Source: Tannerellaceae bacterium (GTDB taxonomy: Bacteria > Bacteroidota > Bacteroidia > Bacteroidales > Tannerellaceae). From it: a DNA stretch of 21,309 bases. The notes below the pieces were generated by a model. The model had not been told where the DNA came from. It ran no database searches and saw only the letters and a list, made by a program, of their open reading frames with translations. The translations under genes and the position numbers were made by a program. Of this stretch, positions 7,335-14,039 are shown one piece after another. The stretch is from assembly GCA_031267205.1 (NCBI GenBank), contig JAIRZN010000149.1, forward strand, positions 1 to 21,309, in the 5' to 3' direction. Every line of letters starts with the position of its first letter. Within the stretch, counting starts at the first letter, position 1.

Positions 7335-7366
7335 CAAATGTAATGCTTTTTCCGAATTAAAACCAA
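7335..7366 (-). promoter_or_regulatory. promoter of the phe/tyr operon and its leader
   Basis: In minus-strand sense TTG (7366-7364), a 21-nt spacer and TACATTTG (7342-7335) fit the Bacteroidetes promoter. The -33 element overlaps the last codons of the outer-membrane protein gene upstream. Transcription should start around 7330, leaving only about 10 nt before the leader ATG. Confidence 0.72.
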
Positions 7367-8427
7367 TTTTCCCAAAAATAATGATAATCCTCCGCCGTTC
7401 GCCGCGTCTTTAGGTTATTTAGGTCGAACGTTGCGTAAAAGGCCTGCTCATGATACATTTTCCTGCCTGAAAAATGCATCGAGTAGATGAATTTCAGCTT
7501 TACCGCCGGCGTATGTATAAAGTAGATGTAGAAATCGGCCCTGTCGTAATCCGGCGAGCGGTAGAAGGCGTCGCCCCAGTATAAGTCGCCGCCGTGGTCG
7601 CCGTAATAGAGCTGCTGCGGATTACCTTTATAATATGTATTAAAAAGGCCGACGCCTTTATATTCCGCCGCCACCTCCGTGTGCAGGCCTTGGGGGCTAT
7701 GCCATACGCCGGCGCCGCGGTCGCGCTCCAAGCCTAAAGTCCAGCCTATGTTGGCTTCGAGGCGGACAAAGCCTGACGCCTGCGACAGATCGACGCCTGC
7801 CGACGTCAGCGTCAGTATATTGTCATGTATAAACTCGTCGGGCGCAGGGTTTTTGCTCTTGGCGTAATGAAAGACGTAGCCGAAGTGCTGGGCGTAGAAC
7901 TGCTTGTATTCATACCGGCCCGACCAGCCTACGAAGAAGGCTTCCCGCTGTGTTCGCCCCTGCAGGCCTGTCCAGTCTAACCATACGTTCGCATATTTCC
8001 GCCCTGCGGCATACTCCCAGAAGACGCCGTTCATGGCCGGACGGTAGTTCGCCACCGAATCGCGGAAGAATATACGCGGGTACCTGTCCAGGACGAGGCG
8101 GCGGGGTATGCTGCCGGCGTAGAAGCGCAGCGGCCGGCCTGCGTACTCGTAATAGGCTATGGGCGTGTACGTGCCGACGGCTTCCTCGCTTCCGTACTCG
8201 TGCAGCAGGTCGACGCCGGCGTATACGCTGTGGCGGCCGTCTATGCCGAAGCCGATTTCGGGCGTTACGTGCACGCCGGCCATTGTCTGCGGTACCTGCA
8301 CCGGCGAGCCGCCGAACTCTGTATTGTCGAAGAAGGAATGTAGGCCGGCTTTCCATAAAATATCCTGGCCGTGCAGCGACGGGCTCGTCGCGAGGGTAAA
8401 CGCCAACAGGCGGATTAAAAGTTTCAT
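7357..8427 (-). CDS. Predicted outer-membrane beta-barrel protein, function unknown
   Basis: The 356-aa product begins with a signal peptide (MKLLIRLLAF, then about ten further residues, probable cut before Gln21). The mature part is rich in Tyr, Phe, Trp and Gly in alternating patterns such as FYAGSIPRR, ADFYIYFIHT and LKFIYSMHFSG, and ends in Phe (WENWF). That is typical of BAM-inserted barrels. No named family is recognised with confidence; similar porin-like proteins of this size are common in Bacteroidales. It has its own -7 box and ends just before the leader peptide of the aromatic operon, so some read-through is possible. It is divergent from the Fur-family gene, sharing a 127-bp intergenic region. 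Confidence 0.75.
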   Translation of the reverse strand: MKLLIRLLAFTLATSPSLHGQDILWKAGLHSFFDNTEFGGSPVQVPQTMAGVHVTPEIGFGIDGRHSVYAGVDLLHEYGSEEAVGTYTPIAYYEYAGRPLRFYAGSIPRRLVLDRYPRIFFRDSVANYRPAMNGVFWEYAAGRKYANVWLDWTGLQGRTQREAFFVGWSGRYEYKQFYAQHFGYVFHYAKSKNPAPDEFIHDNILTLTSAGVDLSQASGFVRLEANIGWTLGLERDRGAGVWHSPQGLHTEVAAEYKGVGLFNTYYKGNPQQLYYGDHGGDLYWGDAFYRSPDYDRADFYIYFIHTPAVKLKFIYSMHFSGRKMYHEQAFYATFDLNNLKTRRTAEDYHYFWENWF

Positions 8428-8454
8428 CTTACTCTAAAAGATTAGTTATGACGG

Positions 8455-8462
8455 CAAATGTA
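8455..8462 (-). promoter_or_regulatory. -7 box for the outer-membrane protein gene
   Basis: TACATTTG on the minus strand, 28 nt before the ATG, matches TAnnTTTG. No clear -33 TTTG at 19-21 nt. It sits back to back with the -7 box of the Fur-family gene (8520). Confidence 0.55.
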
Positions 8463-8519
8463 GCGAAAAAACACGTCGGCGGCCTCCTTTTACGCTATGC
8501 CGCGTATGCTGCGAATGCG

Positions 8520-8527
8520 TATATTTG
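8520..8527 (+). promoter_or_regulatory. -7 box for the Fur-family gene
   Basis: TATATTTG lies 28 nt before the ATG at 8555. It overlaps the TTG at 8525 that opens a longer in-frame reading, so that longer start would lie upstream of the transcript. This decides the start at 8555. Confidence 0.55.
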
Positions 8528-8554
8528 CGCTTTACCTCTAAATGTTTTACGGAT

Positions 8555-8989
8555 ATGGAAGATTTTGTTCGGATGCTTGAGGCGAGGGGCATTAAGCCGA
8601 CGGCCATACGGTTGCTCGTCTTGCGGAGCATGGCGGAGCGCGGGCAGGCGTCGAGCTTGGCCGACATGGAGGAGAGGCTGGATACGGTGGATAAGTCGAC
8701 TATCTCGCGCGCTATTTCGCTTTTTCATAAAAAATTGCTGGTGCACAGCATCGACGATGGGTCGGGCTCGATTAAATACTCCGTCTGCCGCAGCGATTGC
8801 AACTGTTTGCTTGAGGATTTGCACGTGCATTTTTGTTGCTTGGGGTGTAAGAAAACGTTTTGCCTCGAAAGCCTGCCCGTTCCGTCCGTACAACTGCCCG
8901 GCGGCTTTATGCTTGAGAGCGTTAACTTTGTGTTGAAGGGGCGTTGCCCCGTTTGCAGCCGGTCAGTCCTCGCCGATTCGCCTGATTAG
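8555..8989 (+). CDS. Fur-family metal-dependent transcriptional regulator
   Basis: The 144-aa protein has the Fur layout: an N-terminal winged helix (GIKPTAIRLLVLRSM, then the recognition-helix region VDKSTISRAISLFHKKLLV at about 45-63) and a C-terminal dimerisation part. Metal ligands are visible as HVH (90-92), C95xxC98 and C131xxC134, a structural zinc site. Cytosolic DNA-binding repressor; whether it senses iron, zinc or peroxide cannot be told from sequence. It is transcribed away from the outer-membrane protein gene, which could be a target (inference). Its last 27 nt overlap the 3' end of the convergent nucleoside phosphorylase gene. Confidence 0.85.
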   Translation: MEDFVRMLEARGIKPTAIRLLVLRSMAERGQASSLADMEERLDTVDKSTISRAISLFHKKLLVHSIDDGSGSIKYSVCRSDCNCLLEDLHVHFCCLGCKKTFCLESLPVPSVQLPGGFMLESVNFVLKGRCPVCSRSVLADSPD

Positions 8990-9826
8990 CTCGGCGAACA
9001 GCGCGCTCATCTTTGCGGAGGCTTCGCCGGCTGCGCGGAGGACGTCGGCGGCGTCGTTGACGAAGTCGTCCGCAAAATGGTAGCCTTCGTTCGTGATTAC
9101 CGACATGCCGAAGACGCGCAAGCCGGCGTGGCGGGCCGTTATCACTTCCGGCACTGTGCTCATGCCTACCGCGTCGGCTCCGGCGCGTCCGTAGAAGGAA
9201 TACTCCGCCGGCGTCTCGTAAGACGGGCCTGTAAGGCCTACGTATACTCCTTTCTTGAGGCTTATCCCGCGCTCGGCCGCAATTTCTTCGGCAAGGCGTA
9301 TAAAATCGCGGTCGTAGGCTCGCGTCATGTCGGGGAAGCGTGCGCCGAGCGTTTCATCGTTCGGCCCGACGAGCGGGTTGGGCATCATATTAATGTGGTC
9401 GCGGATTATCATCAGGTCGCCTATCTTGAACGTGTTGTTGATGCCGCCGGCGGCGTTCGAGACGAGCAGGTTTTTTATCCCCAGCGCCTTCATCACGCGC
9501 ACCGGGCGCGTCACTTCGCGCATCGCGTATCCCTCGTAATAATGGAAGCGTCCTTGCATGGCCAGCGTCTCGCAGCCTCCGAGGCGGCCGTATATAAGGT
9601 TGCCCTTATGCCCTGCGGCCGTTGATTGCGCAAAGTGGGGTATCTCGGCATAGGGTATGGCGACGGCGCCTTCGATGCTGTCGGCCAGGTCGCCCAGACC
9701 GCTGCCGAGTATGATGCACGTTTGCGGCCTCCCGCCGGTTATGCCGGAGATAAAGCGGGCCGATTCCTCGTACTCCTGCCTCAGGAGGGCCATATCGTCT
9801 TGTGTAGAAGCTTTGGGGGGCGTCAT
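8963..9826 (-). CDS. Purine nucleoside phosphorylase
   Basis: This enzyme splits purine (deoxy)nucleosides with phosphate into base and (deoxy)ribose 1-phosphate in purine salvage. The 287-aa protein fits the trimeric class: GSGLG (41-45) for phosphate, RFHYYEGY (93-100), SNAAGGIN, GLTGPSYETPAE with Glu208, GADAVGMSTVPE, and VITNE with Asn246. The Asn is the residue that selects 6-oxopurines (guanine, hypoxanthine). Its ATG overlaps the stop of the upstream methyltransferase gene in an ATGA, so both form an operon; an internal Met12 is a less likely start. Confidence 0.94.
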   Translation of the reverse strand: MTPPKASTQDDMALLRQEYEESARFISGITGGRPQTCIILGSGLGDLADSIEGAVAIPYAEIPHFAQSTAAGHKGNLIYGRLGGCETLAMQGRFHYYEGYAMREVTRPVRVMKALGIKNLLVSNAAGGINNTFKIGDLMIIRDHINMMPNPLVGPNDETLGARFPDMTRAYDRDFIRLAEEIAAERGISLKKGVYVGLTGPSYETPAEYSFYGRAGADAVGMSTVPEVITARHAGLRVFGMSVITNEGYHFADDFVNDAADVLRAAGEASAKMSALFAELIRRIGED

Positions 9827-10470
9827 TTGTAGGCGTTGCTTATTATTATACTGAAGTCCATTGTAAATCCGAACATGTGGTTGCTTATGATCCTGTAATT
9901 GCTTATGCCGGCGAGGCGCATAAGCTTTTTTATCTTACGGCGCGTCAGCAGGTGCATGTAATCGCCTGCGGCCCACCGCAACGGGGTGCGGCTGATGATG
10001 GCGTCGAAGGTTTTCTTCGGCAAATAATGCAGCAGGGGCAGCCACGTATGTAGCTCGACAGGGAAGCAGCGGTTTGACGTCGTCATATAGACCGATTTGC
10101 ACGTGCGGTTTAATTCCCTGAGGAAAAGCAACTGCCGCTCCTCGTCGCCGACGTGCTCTATGACGGCGTTCGACCATCCTATGTCAAACTCCTTGTCGGC
10201 GAACGGGAATATTTTGCCGTCGTAAAGCTTGACCCTGACGCCTGGGTATCGCTTCGCAAACAAGTCCGAGCCGTGCGCGCTCAGGCCTAACGCTGTTATA
10301 TATGACTGTGAATAGTAGTTTTTCTCCAGGAAATTATCCGCCTCACGGTATTCCCTGTTAGTAAAGCCGACGTCTAATATTTTGGCGTCCCAGCGCGGGT
10401 TCAATTCCTTGAAGAAGCATCCGTATTTCCGCGCCCGGTTATACGCGCTTATTGATGAAGCCAGATTCAT
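9823..10470 (-). CDS. Class I SAM-dependent methyltransferase, substrate unknown
   Basis: The 215-aa protein has a Rossmann-type methyltransferase core. Motif I is ILDVGFTNREY (31-41, replacing the commoner DVGCGTG), followed by PFADKEFDIGWSNAVIEHVGDEERQLLFLREL (motifs II-III; the IEHV segment is typical of the Methyltransf_11 type). No membrane segment or signal is seen. It is the first gene of the pair with the nucleoside phosphorylase, coupled by a 4-nt overlap. Context does not reveal the substrate; sugar, lipid or small-molecule methylation are all possible. Confidence 0.8.
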   Translation of the reverse strand: MNLASSISAYNRARKYGCFFKELNPRWDAKILDVGFTNREYREADNFLEKNYYSQSYITALGLSAHGSDLFAKRYPGVRVKLYDGKIFPFADKEFDIGWSNAVIEHVGDEERQLLFLRELNRTCKSVYMTTSNRCFPVELHTWLPLLHYLPKKTFDAIISRTPLRWAAGDYMHLLTRRKIKKLMRLAGISNYRIISNHMFGFTMDFSIIISNAYK

Positions 10471-10575
10471 ACATTAATATTATTATAAAGGTTCGCTTTG
10501 ATTCATTCTTGCTCTCAATTCTTGTTTTTGTACACGGACAAGGTTCGTTTTGTTTACGGCCTCGACCGAACGCAG

Positions 10576-10583
10576 CAAAGATA
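10576..10583 (-). promoter_or_regulatory. -7 box for the methyltransferase operon
   Basis: TATCTTTG on the minus strand, about 105 nt before the ATG, matches the consensus. The resulting leader of about 100 nt contains two near-identical 13-mers, AAGGTTCG(C/T)TTTG in plus sense, at 10488-10500 and 10540-10552. No terminator or known riboswitch is seen in the leader. Confidence 0.5.
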
Positions 10584-10596
10584 ATCTTTATTTCCA

Positions 10597-10780
10597 TGCA
10601 CGAAGCACGTTTTTGGCGGCAAACATGGTTGCTTCCCTGAAATTGTCTCTTTCGAGGCGGCAAACATGTTTTTTTCCTCGAAAGCAACTCTTTCGGGGCG
10701 GCAAACATGTTTTCCCACCTGAAAGCAACTCTTTCAGGCCGGCGAACATGTTTTCCCTCCTGCGGGAAGATTTTTCGGGG
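10597..10780. repeat. 41-bp tandem repeat array, about four copies
   Basis: GGCGGCAAACATG starts at 10615, 10656 and 10697, and the related CGGCGAACATG at 10740, giving an exact 41-bp period. Units contain the palindrome AAACATGTTT and a hairpin such as CCTGAAAG-CAACT-CTTTCAGG (10718-10738). In the neighbouring copy the same stem reads CCTCGAAAG/CTTTCGGGG, so a T-A pair is exchanged for C-G. The first and last copies are degenerate. There are no unique spacers, so this is not a CRISPR array. It lies between the methyltransferase promoter and the promoter of the DUF6261-like gene. Confidence 0.85.
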
Positions 10781-10799
10781 TATATACAAAAAAAATTCA

Positions 10800-10846
10800 T
10801 TTCCCGTTGGGAAAATTGTATAAGTATAAAAAATTTACCATATTTG
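10800..10846 (+). promoter_or_regulatory. promoter with flanking inverted repeat for the DUF6261-like gene
   Basis: TTG (10816-10818), a 20-nt spacer and CATATTTG (10839-10846, one mismatch to TAnnTTTG) form a likely promoter 35 nt before the ATG. Directly upstream is a perfect inverted repeat TTTCCC-GTT-GGGAAA (10800-10814), a possible operator. Confidence 0.5.
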
Positions 10847-10880
10847 CAAGCAAAATAATAACCATCAAATATAAATACAA

Positions 10881-12026
10881 ATGGCAATTAAGAGCGTTAA
10901 GAATTACAGCAGAATCGTCACCCGCTTCAGGCACGGCGAACATTATGATTTTCATGAATACATCTCCGACACGGTCGAGCCGTCGCTGGGTAGCGTCCCG
11001 GAAGTGCTGCCGGCATGGACGGCGTTCAAAACATTATTCCAGAAGGAAGACATTATCTATAAGAAGAGCGCAACATCGAACGAGACCAAGTACGTGCGCG
11101 AGGCAGCCCGCCGGCGCATAGATATATTCCAAATGTTCCACCACCGCATCGACTCGGCCAAATACAGCTTCAACGACGTAGAAAAGGACTCGGCAACGAA
11201 GCTCGGCGAGATACTCCACAATTATAAAGGCATACCTTCGGCAACGATGTCGGAAGCGAGCGCCCTTATAACAAACATGATTCAAGACCTCGCCGGAGCG
11301 CGCTACGCCACGCCGCTGGGAAAACTCGGACTGGACGCTGTCGTAAGCGAGCTTGAGAAAGCTAATAATGAGTTCAGGGAGATATACAAGGAACGCGCGC
11401 TAAACCTCGAAGCCTCCGAAATGAAGGGCACGATGAAGGGAATACGTGTGCAGGTCGATAAATCCTTCAAATTGTTCACGCAAGCGCTCGACGTAGTCTA
11501 CGCCCTGGAATATATGAGCGGCAAAAAAGACATCAGCGGCGCGGGCGAGATGATCGACGGGCTAAACGCTATCATCGACCAGTTCGAGCGTATCCTGGCC
11601 CTTCGCGGAATTTCCTCAGGCAAAAAGGGCGGCAGCGATTCCGCCGACGACGAAGACACGGACGAGCCCGAAGTCGTAATACCGGAACTGACGCTATCCT
11701 CGCAAGAAGTATTAGACGGCAAGCAGATGGAAATAATACCGGTCGAACAGGATACCTTCAGGCGCGCGCTTTATCCGAGAGCCCTCGACGGCAACCTGCA
11801 CCTGACGTCGCCAGGCGTCACCGACTACCCCGACTTCCCGATAACAAGCTTCAGGATGGACGGACAGACGCCCGTCGGTATCGTAATCGCGCCGCCGCAG
11901 CCGGGCCTCACATTTAACCGTCCTATATACGGCATGGGCGAATCCCGCGGCAACGCCTTCGACAAGGACGGCAACTTGCTTGCCGTCATCACCGGCATCG
12001 AATGGCCGGCCTCATACGGATCATAA
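10881..12026 (+). CDS. DUF6261-like protein of unknown function
   Basis: The 381-aa product has no signal peptide or membrane segment. Residues 1-245 are mostly helical with heptad-like stretches (for example around 150-175 and 190-240) and resemble the Bacteroidetes family DUF6261; this assignment is from memory of the family. An acidic linker (SADDEDTDEPE, 254-264) joins a C-terminal part (about 265-381) rich in Pro and Gly with beta-like character, which seems longer than the usual family member. The gene stands alone between the repeat array and the PurF-like operon. No function is known. The start is the only Met near the promoter. Confidence 0.6.
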   Translation: MAIKSVKNYSRIVTRFRHGEHYDFHEYISDTVEPSLGSVPEVLPAWTAFKTLFQKEDIIYKKSATSNETKYVREAARRRIDIFQMFHHRIDSAKYSFNDVEKDSATKLGEILHNYKGIPSATMSEASALITNMIQDLAGARYATPLGKLGLDAVVSELEKANNEFREIYKERALNLEASEMKGTMKGIRVQVDKSFKLFTQALDVVYALEYMSGKKDISGAGEMIDGLNAIIDQFERILALRGISSGKKGGSDSADDEDTDEPEVVIPELTLSSQEVLDGKQMEIIPVEQDTFRRALYPRALDGNLHLTSPGVTDYPDFPITSFRMDGQTPVGIVIAPPQPGLTFNRPIYGMGESRGNAFDKDGNLLAVITGIEWPASYGS

Positions 12027-12032
12027 TCCCTG

Positions 12033-12046
12033 CCGGCCGAGGCCGG
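12033..12046 (+). terminator. weak hairpin after the DUF6261-like gene
   Basis: CCGGCC-GA-GGCCGG forms a GC-rich stem (at least 5 bp with a 4-nt loop) 7 nt after the stop, followed by AAATCTTT. The T run is poor, so termination is uncertain. Confidence 0.35.
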
Positions 12047-12063
12047 AAATCTTTAGCGACAAA

Positions 12064-12096
12064 TTTGTATCGTAAGCATTTCCCGTCGTATCTTTG
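12064..12096 (+). promoter_or_regulatory. promoter of the PurF-like / carAB operon
   Basis: TTTG (12064-12067), a 21-nt spacer and TATCTTTG (12089-12096) fit the Bacteroidetes consensus. The start of transcription should lie within about 15 nt of the ATG at 12116, which leaves no room for a leader or riboswitch. Confidence 0.78.
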
Positions 12097-12115
12097 CGCA
12101 ACAAAAATGTAACAG

Positions 12116-14032
12116 ATGGAAGAGCTCAAGCACGAGTGCGGAATCGCTATGATCCGGCTGAAGAAGCCGTTGGAGTATTATCACCGTAAATACGGGACGT
12201 GGATGTACGGGCTGAACAAGCTCTACTTGCTGATGGAGAAACAGCATAACCGCGGACAGGAGGGCGCGGGTTTGGCCTGCGTAAAACTTGAGGCTAACGC
12301 CGGCGAAGAATATATGTTCCGAGAGCGAGCCACCGGCTCCGACGCTATAACGGAAATCTTCGCCTCGGTGCACGAACATTACAGGAATATCACGAAAGAG
12401 CAAATAAATAACCCCTTCTTCGCAAAAGAAAAACTACCCTTCGCCGGTGAACTATATATGGGACATCTGCGATACAGTACTACCGGCAAGTCCGGTATTT
12501 CTTATATACACCCCTTCCTGCGCCGCAATAACTGGCGCGCGCGTAACCTCGCTATCTGCGGCAACTTCAACCTGACGAACGTCGACGAGGTTTTCCGCGA
12601 AATAACCTCCATCGGGCAACATCCGCGCCTGTACGGCGACGCATACATCATGCTCGAACAACTTGGGCACAGATTAGACCGTGAAATAGAACGCTTGTAC
12701 AAGGACTGCGAAAACGAGGGCCTCGCCGGCATGGAAATAACGCGGGCGATAGAGAATCGCGTAGACCTGTCGAATATGCTCCGCAAATGCGCGCCCTTGT
12801 GGGACGGCGGCTTCGTAATATGCGGAATCACCGGAAGCGGCGAATCATTCGCCGTGCGCGACCCCTGGGGAATACGGCCGGCCTTTTATTACGCCGACGA
12901 CGAAGTCGTTGTGACAGCCTCCGAACGTCCGGTGATACAAACGGCAATGAACCTCGACGCCGCCGATATAATCGAGCTCAAACCCGGCGAAGCGCTCCTG
13001 ACAGGAAAAAACGGCGACAACCGCACGGCGCAGATAATACAGTCCGAAGGAACGAAGGCCTGCTCGTTCGAGCGTATATACTTCTCGCGCGGCAGCGACG
13101 TCGATATTTACAGGGAGCGCAAGCAATTGGGCGAAAACCTCGTGCACCCGATCCTGCGGGCCGTGAATTATGATTTGGACCATACCGTCTTCTCCTTTAT
13201 ACCGAATACGGCCGAAGTCGCCTATTTCGGCCTCCAGGAGGGCCTGAATAATTACCTGAACCGTAAAAAGCAGGAATGGATAGCCGGCGGCGAATGTAAA
13301 AACGCCGAAGACCTCCAAAGGATACTGTCAATGCGTATACGCGCCGAGAAAGTGGCTATCAAGGACATAAAACTGCGTACCTTCATCGCCGAGGGCAACA
13401 GCCGTAACGACCTCGCCGCGCACGTCTACGACATAACCTACGGCAGCATAACGCCCGGCGTCGACAGCCTCGTAGTGATAGACGACAGCATAGTACGCGG
13501 GACGACGCTCAAGCAGAGCATAATCGGCATACTCGACAGGCTCGGCCCGAAGAAAATCGTCATCGTATCCTCGTCGCCCCAAATACGCTACCCCGATTAC
13601 TACGGCATAGACATGTCGCGGATGAATGAATTCATAGCCTTCAAAGCCGCAGTCGCCCTACTCGAAGAACGCGGCCTGACGTATATAATAAAGAATGCAT
13701 ACAATAAAGCCAAGAAGCAGCAGACATATTACGCCGGTCAAACAATTACGAACTGCGTAAAGGAGATCTACGAGCCTTTCAACGACGACGAAATATCCGC
13801 CAAGATGGTCTCCTTGCTTACTCCCGAAACAATCAACGCGGAAGTAACAATCGTATACCAGACCCTCGAAGGCCTGCACGCCGCCTGCCCCAATCACGCC
13901 GGCGACTGGTATTTCTCCGGCGACTATCCCACGCCCGGCGGCGCGCGCATGGTCAACGACGCTTTCATCAACTTTATGGAGGAAGAATACCTCAACAAAA
14001 CCGGCAAATTGATAATGACAACAGACAAATAA
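12116..14032 (+). CDS. PurF-like glutamine amidophosphoribosyltransferase, long form
   Basis: The N-terminal half is a class II glutamine amidotransferase: Cys8 in HECGIAM, GHLRYSTTG (116-124) and CGNFNLTN (148-155). The C-terminal part holds the PRPP loop VIDDSIVRGTTL (454-465) and IRYPDYYGIDM. The expected reaction is PRPP plus glutamine to 5-phosphoribosylamine, the first step of purine synthesis. At 638 aa it is much longer than ordinary PurF (about 470-505), with an enlarged region before the PRPP loop and a longer C-terminus. Because the nucleophile is residue 8, a short propeptide must be removed for it to become N-terminal. The next gene starts 7 nt after its stop. Bacteroidetes often carry this form beside carA/carB, so it may be a paralogue with a specialised role. 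Confidence 0.88.
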   Translation: MEELKHECGIAMIRLKKPLEYYHRKYGTWMYGLNKLYLLMEKQHNRGQEGAGLACVKLEANAGEEYMFRERATGSDAITEIFASVHEHYRNITKEQINNPFFAKEKLPFAGELYMGHLRYSTTGKSGISYIHPFLRRNNWRARNLAICGNFNLTNVDEVFREITSIGQHPRLYGDAYIMLEQLGHRLDREIERLYKDCENEGLAGMEITRAIENRVDLSNMLRKCAPLWDGGFVICGITGSGESFAVRDPWGIRPAFYYADDEVVVTASERPVIQTAMNLDAADIIELKPGEALLTGKNGDNRTAQIIQSEGTKACSFERIYFSRGSDVDIYRERKQLGENLVHPILRAVNYDLDHTVFSFIPNTAEVAYFGLQEGLNNYLNRKKQEWIAGGECKNAEDLQRILSMRIRAEKVAIKDIKLRTFIAEGNSRNDLAAHVYDITYGSITPGVDSLVVIDDSIVRGTTLKQSIIGILDRLGPKKIVIVSSSPQIRYPDYYGIDMSRMNEFIAFKAAVALLEERGLTYIIKNAYNKAKKQQTYYAGQTITNCVKEIYEPFNDDEISAKMVSLLTPETINAEVTIVYQTLEGLHAACPNHAGDWYFSGDYPTPGGARMVNDAFINFMEEEYLNKTGKLIMTTDK

Positions 14033-14039
14033 TACAGCC

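Noticed and set aside
8525..8554. TTG start adding ten residues to the Fur-family protein
   Set aside because: The TTG is part of the -7 box TATATTTG, so it would not be in the transcript.
10597..10780. CRISPR array
   Set aside because: The unit is continuous at 41 bp with no unique spacers, copies diverge throughout, and no cas genes are nearby.
10588..10887. Minus-strand open frames with repeated KTCLPPRK-like words
   Set aside because: They are translations of the 41-bp tandem repeats. No family, no promoter in the right place, and the repeat structure explains the pattern.
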